Of a stretch of 64,000 nucleotides of DNA, positions 33,255 to 42,743 are shown piece by piece. Made by a program: the position numbers and the translations under genes. A model generated the notes under the pieces. The model made no database searches, was not told the DNA's origin, and saw only the letters and a program-made list of their open reading frames with translations. Position 1 is the stretch's first letter; each line of letters starts with the position of its first letter. Origin of the DNA: an uncultured Elusimicrobia bacterium (GTDB lineage Bacteria; Elusimicrobiota; Elusimicrobia; UBA1565; UBA9628); contig CAIRTQ010000096.1 of the NCBI GenBank assembly GCA_903881545.1, positions 1 to 64,000 on the forward strand, in the 5' to 3' direction.

Positions 33255-36176
33255 TCACCGCAACTTTTCTCGCTCGCTCCTGATTCGGTCCCGGATGCCG
33301 CGCAGTCCCGGGTCGCTGGGCGGCGATTGCGCCCAGGCCTGGGCATAGAGCCGCAAGGCCTCCTGCCGCCGTCCCGAGGAGGCATAGTAGGAGCCGAGGC
33401 TCAGATATGGGGGCAGGAAGCCGGCATCGAGGGCGATGGCCTGCTGCCAATCCCGGACTGCTTCTTCGCGCCTGCCGAGCAGCATCATGATGATGCCCCG
33501 GTCGCTACGCCAGCGCGCCTGCCGCGGCTGCTCGCGGCAGAGCCGATCGAGGGTCTCAAGGGCCGCGCCGTATTCGCCCAGGTTCTGATAGGTGATGGCC
33601 GCGCGGCCGAGCTCCTCGGGCAAGGGCCCGAAGCGCCGCGCCTGGGCTAGGCAGTGCAAGGCTAGGCCGGCGTCTCCGCCCGCGGCGGCCGCATCGGCCA
33701 AGTCGAGCAGCAGGCTGGGGTCCCGCACTCCTTGCGGGCCGGCCGGCTTGAGCAGGCGGCGCAGGAGGGCCTTGGCCCGCTCCGGTTCGCGCAGGGCGCC
33801 GTAGAGCGCGGAGGCGTCGCGCAGCTGCCGCTCGTCGAGCTTTCGGCCGCACGCCGTGTCCAGAGCGGCGAGCGCCTCGGCCCGCCGGCCGGAATCCCCG
33901 GCCGCGCCGGTCAGCTTCAGGAGCGGGCCGGAGGGGCATTGGGTGGTCGCTTGGGCGCGCTGGAAGGTCGAGAACGCCGCGGATGCGGCGCCTATTCCGG
34001 CGTAGATCCCCACCATGCGGCACAGCCTGGCCCCGTCCGGCCGCAATCTCGCGACCGTGACCAAAGCCGCGCGCGCTACTTCCGGCCAGCCTGAATTCAG
34101 GGCCGAGTCTCCCAGGTCCAGCAGCAGGTCCGCGACGGCGCGGGCCTGCGCCGCGCTGAGGGGCAGGCGCGCGGCAAAGGCCAGCATCTCAACGGCATCC
34201 TGCTGTCCGGCCCGTTGCGCCCTGCGGACTAGGTCTAGCAGCAGCGGCAGATTCTTGGAGTTGCGCTGGGCGGGCTGCTCCAGGAGGCGGAAGGCGCGGC
34301 GGTACTCGCCCAGGTCGCGGTAGAGCTCGGCGACGCGGCGGGACTGCCGGTGGTCGAGCGGGGCGCTTCCGGCCCGGTCCAAGGCTTCATGCGCCGCTTC
34401 GTTCTGGCCCGAGCGCCTGGCGCCGGCGGCTTCCTGGATCCAGAGGCCGCTGACCGCCCCGGCTCCGCGCGGGGTTTCGGCGCGCAGCCGGGCCAGCCGG
34501 TTGCGCAAGGCCGGATGCTCGGGGCTCGGCCAGCAGGAGAGGGCGTCTGCGAATGGGGCGTAATCATCGGCGCCGGCGGCTTCCCGCCAAGGCTTGAGCC
34601 GGGCGTCGTCCGAGGCTTCGTTGAACACGGGCTTGCGCATGCGCAGGTCATCCATCAGGTTCAGGGCCGCGCGTGCTTCATCGCGCCGGCCTTGGCGAAG
34701 AAGATAGATCGAGCGGAAGGCGTACTGCATGGTCGCCAGGGAGCCGGAGGCCGGAAACAGCGCCCAATAGCCGGAGCCGCGGCCGCCCTGCACCATGCGC
34801 GCCCAGGAGTACCTCTGTTGGAGTTCGGAGCGGGGTTCGGCCAAGCGCGGAACTATCGATAATGCCTTGGCCAGGTCCGCCGCCGCCCCGCGCGGGTCGC
34901 CGTCCTCCAATCTGTTCTTTCCGCGCCAGGACCATAGCCAGGCGTCCCTGGGATATTTCCGCAACTCCCGGTCGTAAGCTGCCTCTGGGGCGGAGCGGCT
35001 GGGATAGGTCACGGTCAAGCCGAGGGCGTAGAGCTGTACCAAGAGGATGGGCGCCAGTATAGCGCCGAGCGCCGCCGCGGCAAAATTCTCGCTGGCGCGG
35101 GATGCGGCGGGGCGCAGCCAAGCCAGGGCGAGAGCTGCCGCCAGGGCGCAAAGCAGGGGGAGCAGGGGCTCGAAATATTTCATCTCCACCGTCATCAGGC
35201 AGTGGATGCCCAGGAAGTAGATGATGAGAAGTATCAACTGCCGGTGCGCCTCGCGCCGGCGCAGCAGCAAGGCCGCGGCCAGGGCGGCAAGATAGAGCCA
35301 AAGATGAAACGATGCGGCATAGACCAGCCGTTGTCCGCAGGCCGATAGGTAGCGGCCGGGGTGGTGCCATATGGTCTGCGCGGCCCAGAGCAGCGGGCTG
35401 CCGTTGCGGAAATCCAGGCCCGCGTCGGGTATGCTCGTGCAGGTCGAGACGAAGCCCAGGGCGCCGGTGATGATGTTCGACCGGGCCCGGCCGTCCTCGA
35501 ACAGTATCAGGCGGTGCTGTAGCCGCCAGTTCATTAGGGACCACAGGGTCAAGAACAAGAACGGGATCAGGCAGAGCAGGGCGGCCCGCCGGCCGGACCG
35601 TGGCGCCCCGCCGCGCCTGTCCCGCAGCCACTCGTAGGTGAGCAGTGCGGGAAGGAACAGGAACAGCGGCGACATGATCAGCAGGCTCATGCCGATGCAG
35701 ACCGCCAGCGCCACATCGCGCCGGGGGGAGGGGGCGCGGGCGCGCCAGACGAGAGCGACGGCCACGGCCAGAACCTGCAGCGCGTAAAGCCAGCGGTCCG
35801 AGGAAAGATAGGGAGGGATGATGAAGGCGAAGAGCAGCGCCGCCAGCCCGCCGCAGAGGGCGCTGTGCAGCAGCCATCCCAGCGCGAACACCAAGACCGC
35901 GTCGGCCAGGAGGCTCAGTCCGCGCGCCAGCAGCTGGGCATAGTCGCCGGCATGCTGGCAGAGCAGGGCGTTGGGGACGGAGAATCCGGGCATGCAGAAG
36001 GCGACGTCCCAGGTCTTGATGCCGTGCACCAGCGCCTCGCCGGAGGAGACATGGAAGTCCCCGGGCCGGCCCAGCCAGCCTTCACCGGCGGACGCCCAAT
36101 CGCCGAGCTTGGCGGCGAGCAGGGCGATGGCGCAGCACAGCAGCGTCGCGGCCAGGGCCGCCCGGGCGCGGGGCAT
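33255..36176 (-). CDS. Large polytopic membrane protein with C-terminal TPR-like repeats (paralogue 1)
   Basis: 973-aa ORF; ~10 N-terminal hydrophobic segments then TPR-like repeats. Confidence 0.75.
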   Translation of the reverse strand: MPRARAALAATLLCCAIALLAAKLGDWASAGEGWLGRPGDFHVSSGEALVHGIKTWDVAFCMPGFSVPNALLCQHAGDYAQLLARGLSLLADAVLVFALGWLLHSALCGGLAALLFAFIIPPYLSSDRWLYALQVLAVAVALVWRARAPSPRRDVALAVCIGMSLLIMSPLFLFLPALLTYEWLRDRRGGAPRSGRRAALLCLIPFLFLTLWSLMNWRLQHRLILFEDGRARSNIITGALGFVSTCTSIPDAGLDFRNGSPLLWAAQTIWHHPGRYLSACGQRLVYAASFHLWLYLAALAAALLLRRREAHRQLILLIIYFLGIHCLMTVEMKYFEPLLPLLCALAAALALAWLRPAASRASENFAAAALGAILAPILLVQLYALGLTVTYPSRSAPEAAYDRELRKYPRDAWLWSWRGKNRLEDGDPRGAAADLAKALSIVPRLAEPRSELQQRYSWARMVQGGRGSGYWALFPASGSLATMQYAFRSIYLLRQGRRDEARAALNLMDDLRMRKPVFNEASDDARLKPWREAAGADDYAPFADALSCWPSPEHPALRNRLARLRAETPRGAGAVSGLWIQEAAGARRSGQNEAAHEALDRAGSAPLDHRQSRRVAELYRDLGEYRRAFRLLEQPAQRNSKNLPLLLDLVRRAQRAGQQDAVEMLAFAARLPLSAAQARAVADLLLDLGDSALNSGWPEVARAALVTVARLRPDGARLCRMVGIYAGIGAASAAFSTFQRAQATTQCPSGPLLKLTGAAGDSGRRAEALAALDTACGRKLDERQLRDASALYGALREPERAKALLRRLLKPAGPQGVRDPSLLLDLADAAAAGGDAGLALHCLAQARRFGPLPEELGRAAITYQNLGEYGAALETLDRLCREQPRQARWRSDRGIIMMLLGRREEAVRDWQQAIALDAGFLPPYLSLGSYYASSGRRQEALRLYAQAWAQSPPSDPGLRGIRDRIRSEREKLR

Positions 36177-36238
36177 ATCCAGATTCTATCTGTTGCGGGA
36201 TGGGGCGTCTAGCGTCGGGGCGCCGTCCTTTCCCAGTT

Positions 36239-38767
36239 TCAGCGCAGCTTCTCGCGCTCGAGCCTGATGCGCTCGCGGATACCGAGGCCGCCCTTGTCAC
36301 TAGGCGGAGTCTGATCCAGGGCTTGGGCATAGAGGCGCAAGGCGGCCGGCCGCTGTCCCGCGGCGGCAAGGCTCGTGCCCAGGCTGAGGTAAGGCGGCAG
36401 GAACCGGGGATCAATGGCTATGGCCTGCTTCCAGTCCAGGACCGCCTGCTCTTGGAGGCCGAGCAGCATCTTGACCACGCCTCTGTCGTTGCGCCAGCGG
36501 GCCTGCCGCGGCTGCTCGCGGCAGAGCTGGTCCAACACGGTGAGCGCCGCACGGTATTCCCCCAAGTCCTGATAGCTGATGGCCGCGCGGCCAAGCTCCT
36601 CGGGCCTGAGCTTGAGCCGCCGCGCTTGGGCCACGAAGCCCAAGGCCAGGCTCCGCGACCGGCTTGCCGCGGCCGCGTCGGCGAGGTCGAACAGCTTCAC
36701 GGCGAGCAGGCGGCGCAGCACGGCCTCGGTCTTCTCCGGCTCGCGCAGCTTGGCGTAGAGCGCGGCTGTGGCGCGCAGCTGCCGTTCGTCGAGGCGCTGG
36801 CCGCAGGCAGCGCCCAGGGCGGCGAGGGCTTCGACCCGCCGGCCTGAGGCTTGGGCCGCGGCGGCCAGCTCCAGGAGCGGCCCGGCGGAATCGCGGGCCA
36901 AACCCAATCCACCATAGAGTTCGGCGACCCGGCGCGCCTGCCCGGCGCCCAGCGGCGCGCGTTCGGCTCGGACCAAGGCTTGGTGCGCGGTTTCGGGTAG
37001 GCCGAAGCGTTTCGCGGCGGCGGCTTCCCGGATCCAGAGGCCGCCTAACCGGACTGGGTCTTGGGTGGCCTCCGTGTGCAAGCGCGTCAGCTGAGCGCGC
37101 CAACTCGCGCGTTCCAGGCTCGGCCAGAAGGAAAGGGCTTCATCAATGGGCGCCTGATCCAGGGCGATCGCGTTCTGCCGACCAGGCCTGAGCCGGGCGT
37201 CATCGTCCGCTTCGCGGAACGAGGGCAACTGGATGCGCACGTCATCCATCAGGGCGAGAGCGTCGCGCGCCGCTTCCCGCCGTCCATGGAGCAGAAGATA
37301 GAGCGCCCGAAAAGCGTAATGCGGCGGGGCCCCGACCGCGTCCGAAATGCCCATGGGGAACTTTTCCCAGGATCCGGCGCCGCTTCCTCCCTGCGCCATG
37401 CGCGCCCAGGCGTATTTCGCCTGGATCTCTCCCACGGGCTGGGCCAATCGCGGCGCTAATGACAGGGCCTGGGCCAGGTCCTGCGCCGCGCCAGCGGGGT
37501 CGCCTTCCTGCAGCCTGTTCCTGCCGCGCAGGGACCATAACCAAGCGTCTGCCGGATGCTTCCGCAAGGCTCGGTCGAAAGCCGATTCTTGCGAGGCCCG
37601 GCCGGGGTAAGCCGCGGTTAAGCCGAGCGCGTAGACCTGCACCAGGAGGATGGGCGCCAGAGTCGCGCCGAGCGCGGCGGCGGCGAAGCGCTCTGCGGAG
37701 CGGTCCGCGGCTGGCCGCAGGCGGGCCACGAGCAGGCAGGCCGCCAGGGCGCACAGCAAGGGGAGCATAGGTTCGAAATATTTCATCTCCACCGACATGA
37801 GGCAGTGGATGCCCAGGAAGTAGGCGATGAGCAGGGTCAGTTGCTTATGCTCCTCGCGTTTGCGGCCCAGCCAGGCGCCGGCCAGGGCGGATATATAAAG
37901 GAAGGGATGAAAGGAAGCGGCATAGGCCAGGCGTCGCCCGATGGACCATAGATAGTGGCCGGGGTGGCGCAGGATGAACTGCGCGGCCCAGATCAGCGGG
38001 TTGCCTCCGCTGAAGCCCAGGTCCGCGTAACGCGCGCCCAGGTCGGTCGATACGAAGCCCAAAGCGCCGGTGATGATGTTCGTCACGGCGCGGCCGTCCT
38101 CGAATATTATCAGGCGATGCTGCAGCCGCCAGTTCATGTAGGCCCAAATGGTCAGGGGTAGGAAGGGGATGAGGCAGAGCAGGGCGGCCCGCATTTTCCT
38201 GCCGTGTCTATCCCGTACCAATCCGTAGCCGAGCAGGACGAATGGGAATAGGAACAGGGGCGATAATATCAGCAGGCTCATGCCCAAGCAGAGGGCCAGC
38301 ACGGCGTCGCGCCAGGGGGAGGGGGACCGGGCTCGCCAGACGAGCGCTACGGCCACGGCCAGTATCTGCAAGGAATAAAGCCAGCGGTCCGAGGGCAGGT
38401 AAGGGGGGGAGGCCAAGGCGAAGAGCAGGGCGGCGATCCCGCCGCAGAGGGCGCTGTGCAGAAGCCAGCCGAGGGCGAAGACCAGGACGGCGTCGGCGAT
38501 AAGGCTCAAGCCGCGGGCCAGCAAGGGGCCGCGGACGCCGGCATGCTGGCAGAGCAGGGCGTTGGGGACGGAGAATCCGGGCATGCTGACCGCGACTTCC
38601 GGGAGCGGGACGCCATGGATCAGGGCTTCGCCGGAGGAGACGTGGAAGTCGTCGGCTCGGTCGAGCCAGCCGCGGTTGTCGGCGGCCCAATCGCCGAGCC
38701 TGGCGGAGAGCAAGGCGATGGCGCAGAAAAATATCGTCGCGGCCAGGGTCGCCCGGGCGCGGGACAT
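36239..38767 (-). CDS. Large polytopic membrane protein with C-terminal TPR-like repeats (paralogue 2)
   Basis: 842-aa ORF, clearly homologous to the adjacent 33255-36176 product along its whole length (FHVSSGEALIHG, MPGFSVPNALLCQHAG, HCLMSVEMKYFEP). Confidence 0.75.
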   Translation of the reverse strand: MSRARATLAATIFFCAIALLSARLGDWAADNRGWLDRADDFHVSSGEALIHGVPLPEVAVSMPGFSVPNALLCQHAGVRGPLLARGLSLIADAVLVFALGWLLHSALCGGIAALLFALASPPYLPSDRWLYSLQILAVAVALVWRARSPSPWRDAVLALCLGMSLLILSPLFLFPFVLLGYGLVRDRHGRKMRAALLCLIPFLPLTIWAYMNWRLQHRLIIFEDGRAVTNIITGALGFVSTDLGARYADLGFSGGNPLIWAAQFILRHPGHYLWSIGRRLAYAASFHPFLYISALAGAWLGRKREEHKQLTLLIAYFLGIHCLMSVEMKYFEPMLPLLCALAACLLVARLRPAADRSAERFAAAALGATLAPILLVQVYALGLTAAYPGRASQESAFDRALRKHPADAWLWSLRGRNRLQEGDPAGAAQDLAQALSLAPRLAQPVGEIQAKYAWARMAQGGSGAGSWEKFPMGISDAVGAPPHYAFRALYLLLHGRREAARDALALMDDVRIQLPSFREADDDARLRPGRQNAIALDQAPIDEALSFWPSLERASWRAQLTRLHTEATQDPVRLGGLWIREAAAAKRFGLPETAHQALVRAERAPLGAGQARRVAELYGGLGLARDSAGPLLELAAAAQASGRRVEALAALGAACGQRLDERQLRATAALYAKLREPEKTEAVLRRLLAVKLFDLADAAAASRSRSLALGFVAQARRLKLRPEELGRAAISYQDLGEYRAALTVLDQLCREQPRQARWRNDRGVVKMLLGLQEQAVLDWKQAIAIDPRFLPPYLSLGTSLAAAGQRPAALRLYAQALDQTPPSDKGGLGIRERIRLEREKLR

Positions 38768-38978
38768 CAGCGGATTTTATCTGTTGCGGGATGAGGTGTC
38801 TAGGGGTGCCACACTTTTGGTTTGCCATCTGGGTCTTATGGCCTAGTTCGGTTTGGGCACTGGGACCCTTCTATATATAGGAAAAGAAATCTAAAATCTA
38901 CCGATGCCCCTCAACTCGTCCTCTAATGGCCCAGCGCCGAGCCGGGTCTCGCCCAAGCAAAACCCCTGGAGGTCCAGC

Positions 38979-39980
38979 ATGCTAAGCCGCCGCATCATTG
39001 GTTTTTCCTGCATCGCCCTGTTGTGCGGTCTTTTCGTCACCGCACGCGTCCGCCGCACGATCTGCACGGGCTTCCTGCCTCCCAACAGCATGCGCATCCC
39101 CGTTGGAGCGCTGAGGGTGGGCGCCGACGGCGCGGTTGGCGGCATCAACGAGGCCCAGTACAACGCCGTCATGGATCAACTGCAGAAGATCTACGGCCCC
39201 ATCGTTGCCTCCTTGGGCGGCACGCTTAAGATCAACCGCCTCTGGTCCGATCCCACCGTGAACGCCTCGGCTCAGCGAATAGGCAACACCTATGTCCTCA
39301 ACATGTACGGCGGCCTGTCCCGTCATCCCGCCATCACCCAGGACGGCGAGGCCTTGGTGGCCTGCCATGAGATGAGCCACCACATCGGCGGAGCGCCCAA
39401 GGAAGGTACCAGCTGGGCCACCAACGAAGGCCAGTCCGATTATGTCGGAGTCCTCAAGTGCCTCCGCCTGATGTTCGCGGACGGCGGCAGCATGCAGTTC
39501 ACCCGCGCGACCGCCGCCGACCCGGTGGCGGAGAAGGCCTGCCAGGTCTATAAGGACCCGAAGGACCAGGCCCTCTGCGTGCGAACCGCCATGGCCGGGA
39601 TGTCGGTCACGGCTTTGTTCAAGGACTTGGGCCACGCGACCACGGCCGCCCGCTTCGACACGCCGAACCCCACGGTGGTGCAGGTGACCTACGACGATCA
39701 CCCCGAGATGCAGTGCCGCCTGGATACCTACCTCCAGGGCTCCTTGTGCGCTCAGCCCGCTTCCGCCAAACAGTCGGACACCGATCCGGCGCCTGGGACC
39801 TGCACCCTCTCCCAGGGCTACAAGGTCGGGATGCGTCCGCTGTGCTGGTACAAGCCGCAGTCCGGCGAACTGCTCGGACTTGTCAGCCGCCCTACGGCTG
39901 CTGCCCAAGTGGGCGCGGCAATCTCCAAGAGCTCTGGGCTGTCCCTCCTACAGTCCGCGGCGCCTTGGCAAGGGCTCTGA
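38979..39980 (+). CDS. Putative secreted zinc metallopeptidase
   Basis: HEMSHH (HExxH) and downstream NEGQSDY; signal peptide; GGAGG RBS before ATG 38979. Confidence 0.65.
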   Translation: MLSRRIIGFSCIALLCGLFVTARVRRTICTGFLPPNSMRIPVGALRVGADGAVGGINEAQYNAVMDQLQKIYGPIVASLGGTLKINRLWSDPTVNASAQRIGNTYVLNMYGGLSRHPAITQDGEALVACHEMSHHIGGAPKEGTSWATNEGQSDYVGVLKCLRLMFADGGSMQFTRATAADPVAEKACQVYKDPKDQALCVRTAMAGMSVTALFKDLGHATTAARFDTPNPTVVQVTYDDHPEMQCRLDTYLQGSLCAQPASAKQSDTDPAPGTCTLSQGYKVGMRPLCWYKPQSGELLGLVSRPTAAAQVGAAISKSSGLSLLQSAAPWQGL

Positions 39981-39997
39981 GCCTGTAATCAACGAGA

Positions 39998-40039
39998 GCG
40001 CCCCGCCGCCTTCCGCAAGGCGGCGGGGCGCTTCATTTT
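39998..40039 (+). terminator. Strong rho-independent terminator
   Basis: Perfect 15-bp stem gcgccccgccgcctt-ccgc-aaggcggcggggcgc then ttcatttt. Confidence 0.9.
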
Positions 40040-40105
40040 CAGCCAGCGCGGCTTCCTTGCCGCACTGCGGCCAATAAAATAGAATACGCTCGCGCACCCA
40101 CTTAT

Positions 40106-40594
40106 ATGATTCCTTGGTTCGCGGTGTTCGCCGGGTCAGCCGCAGTCGCCTTTGCCGCGCTTATGATCACGCGGCGTTCCCTATACTCCGCGGCGGTCTG
40201 CTTCCTGGCCGTCATATTTCAGCTGGCCGCGTTGTTTTACGCCGTGGGCGCACGAATGCTGGCCTTCCTGCTCCTGCTCATCTATGCCGGAGCCGTGGCC
40301 GTGCTCATCGTGGTTTCCATCAATGCCGCGCAGGAAGGCTCTGAAGAAAGGCGGCGCTGGAATCAGCCCGCCTTCTCGCGCGGGCTTATCGCGGCGGGTT
40401 TCCTGCCGCCTCTGCTGGAAGCCGTCGTCCTTCTGGCGCGGGGGGGCACGGCTCCAGCACAGGCCGCGCCGATAGGAGACCTGGCCCTAGGCCTGGCGCT
40501 TTTTGGCCCCTATGCCGCGGCCGCCGAGGCCGTGGCCCTGTTGATGCTCTTCGCGGCCTTGGCCGTGGTCGGCAAGCCAGAGGCCTCGCGATGA
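40106..40594 (+). CDS. nuoJ: NADH-quinone oxidoreductase subunit J
   Basis: RRSLYSAAVCFLAVIFQLAALFYAVGARMLAFLLLLIYAGAVAVLIV. Confidence 0.92.
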   Translation: MIPWFAVFAGSAAVAFAALMITRRSLYSAAVCFLAVIFQLAALFYAVGARMLAFLLLLIYAGAVAVLIVVSINAAQEGSEERRRWNQPAFSRGLIAAGFLPPLLEAVVLLARGGTAPAQAAPIGDLALGLALFGPYAAAAEAVALLMLFAALAVVGKPEASR

Positions 40595-40887
40595 GCGGCG
40601 TGGTCTGGTCCGTGAGCGCCGCCCTCTTCCTCCTCGGCCTGGCGGGAGTCGCGCTGCGGCGCCAGCTTTTGGCCATGTTCCTGGGCCTGGAGCTCATGGT
40701 CCTGACCGCGGCCCTGGCCTTGGGCTGCACCGCGAGCCTCTCCGGCCGCGGCGAGGGCTTCGTCGCGGCCCTGCTGGTTTTAGCCGTGGCCGCGGCCGAG
40801 GCCGTGGTCGGCTTGGTTCTGATCCTTAGGGTGCGCTCCTCCGGCCGGCCGGCCGAGACCCAGTCTCTGCGGGAGCTCAAAGGATGA
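40591..40887 (+). CDS. nuoK: NADH-quinone oxidoreductase subunit K
   Basis: LFLLGLAGVALRRQLLAMFLGLELMVLTAAL...VAAAEAVVGLVLIL. Confidence 0.92.
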   Translation: MSGVVWSVSAALFLLGLAGVALRRQLLAMFLGLELMVLTAALALGCTASLSGRGEGFVAALLVLAVAAAEAVVGLVLILRVRSSGRPAETQSLRELKG

Positions 40888-42743
40888 GTTCGCTCCCGCC
40901 AGCGGCCCTGCTGCTCTTCCTTGCGCCCCTGGCCGCCTTGGCTGCCGCGTTCTTCATCATGCGGCCATGGAAGCCGCAGTGGACCCATGTCCCCATCCTC
41001 ATCTCCTGCGGCGTGGTCACGGCCGCGGCGGCCTATCTTGCGGCCATGGTCTACACGGGCCGCGGAGCGGATGTCACCCTCTACACCTGGATGTTCGCCG
41101 GGAAATGGAGCGTGCCGTTTGGCGTGCGCATAGACGGCATCGGGGTCTCGGTGCTGTGCATGGTGGCCCTGGTCGGCGCCCTCATCCAGCTTTACAGCGT
41201 GGGCTATATGAAAGGCGACCCGGGATTTTCGCGCTTCATCATGCTCCTGCACCTGTTTTATCTCTCGATGATTGGGCTCCTGGTCTCCAACAACTATGTG
41301 CAGTTCTACCTGTTCTGGGAGTTGGTGGGCGCGTGCTCATATTTCCTCATCGGCTTCTGGAGCCATAAGGAAGCCGCGCGCAAGGCGGCCATGCAGGCTT
41401 TCCTCACCTTGCGCCTGGCCGACTTCGGCCTCATGCTCGCGGTCCTGCTCATCATCGTGCAGTTCCGCGACACCCACTTCGCCCTGTTCCACGCCGTCCG
41501 CTTCTTCCCGTCGATGTACCATCCCCTCATCGGGCTGCTCATCCTCTGGGCCGCGGCCGGCAAGTCGGCGCTGTTCCCGCTCTATTTCTGGCTGCCCGAC
41601 GCCATGGAAGGCCCCACCCCGGTCTCCGCGCTCATGCATGCCGCCACCATGGTAACGGCCGGCATTTTCCTCCTGGTCCGTTCCTGGCCTCTGATTTCCG
41701 CGGTGCCCGGCCTGCCCGGGCTGATAGCGGTCGTGGGCGCCGTCACGGCGATCTTCGCGGCGGTTCTGGCTTTCACGCAGACCGACCTCAAGAGGATACT
41801 GGCCTATTCCACCGTAAGCCACCTGGGCCTCATGGCCTTCGCCGTGGGCCTGGGCCAGATCACCGCTGCGGTCTTCCACCTGGTCACGCATGGCTTCTTC
41901 AAAGCGACCCTCTTTTTGTGCGCGGGCAACATCGCGCATGCCTCGGGCAAGTCCGCGGTGAGCGTCTCCGAGGTGGGGGGGCTCTGGCGGCGCATGCCGC
42001 TGACTTTCGCGGCCTTCGCCATCGCCGCCTTTTCGCTGGCCGGGATATGGCCTTGCGCCGGCTTTTTCAGCAAGGACGCCATCCTGGACGCGGCTTTCGA
42101 GCGCGGCGGCTGGGCCTGGGCCGCGGGCTTGGCCATCGCCGCGGCCAGCGCCGCCTATATCTTCCGCATGCTGTTTTTGACCTTCTTCGGGCCGCGGCCG
42201 GAGCAGAGCCCCGCGCGCAGCCTGCACGAGGCGCCTCCGGTGATGGCCGTGCCCGTGGCTTTCCTGGCTTTGGGCGCCTTGGCCGTGGGCTGGGCGCGCG
42301 AGGACCTCGTGGCCATGCTCTTCTGCGGCCGGCAGTCCGCGGTGGCCGCGCCGTCCTTGCCCGAGCTGGCGCCTAAGGTGGCGGCGGCCGGGCTGGGGCT
42401 GGCGGCTTTGGCCGCGGGAGTGGTCTTCGCCCTCACCATGGGCGCGCCTTCCTGGGATTGGCATTGGCGCCGCCGCAGGCCAGGGCTGGCGGCCGCTTTC
42501 GCCGGGGACCTGGGATGGCGCCGCGTCGTGGCCGGCTTCGTCGCGCGCACTCTTCGGGTCGCGGATGTGGTGGGCCGGGTCTGGGACCATGAGACCTGGG
42601 ACGCGGCCATCGAGAAGACCGCCACGGCGTGCCGGGCCCTGTCCCGGGGCGGCTCGGCCATGGCCTCTGGCGGCTTGTCTGAATCCTTATGGTGGCTCAT
42701 GATCGGAGCCGCGGCGCTTCTCGCCTGGGCGGGACTGAGATGA
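40884..42743 (+). CDS. nuoL: NADH-quinone oxidoreductase subunit L
   Basis: FYLFWELVGACSYFLIGFW; GKSALFPLYFWLPDAMEGPTPVSALMHAATMVTAGIFLLVR. Confidence 0.97.
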   Translation: MSSLPPAALLLFLAPLAALAAAFFIMRPWKPQWTHVPILISCGVVTAAAAYLAAMVYTGRGADVTLYTWMFAGKWSVPFGVRIDGIGVSVLCMVALVGALIQLYSVGYMKGDPGFSRFIMLLHLFYLSMIGLLVSNNYVQFYLFWELVGACSYFLIGFWSHKEAARKAAMQAFLTLRLADFGLMLAVLLIIVQFRDTHFALFHAVRFFPSMYHPLIGLLILWAAAGKSALFPLYFWLPDAMEGPTPVSALMHAATMVTAGIFLLVRSWPLISAVPGLPGLIAVVGAVTAIFAAVLAFTQTDLKRILAYSTVSHLGLMAFAVGLGQITAAVFHLVTHGFFKATLFLCAGNIAHASGKSAVSVSEVGGLWRRMPLTFAAFAIAAFSLAGIWPCAGFFSKDAILDAAFERGGWAWAAGLAIAAASAAYIFRMLFLTFFGPRPEQSPARSLHEAPPVMAVPVAFLALGALAVGWAREDLVAMLFCGRQSAVAAPSLPELAPKVAAAGLGLAALAAGVVFALTMGAPSWDWHWRRRRPGLAAAFAGDLGWRRVVAGFVARTLRVADVVGRVWDHETWDAAIEKTATACRALSRGGSAMASGGLSESLWWLMIGAAALLAWAGLR

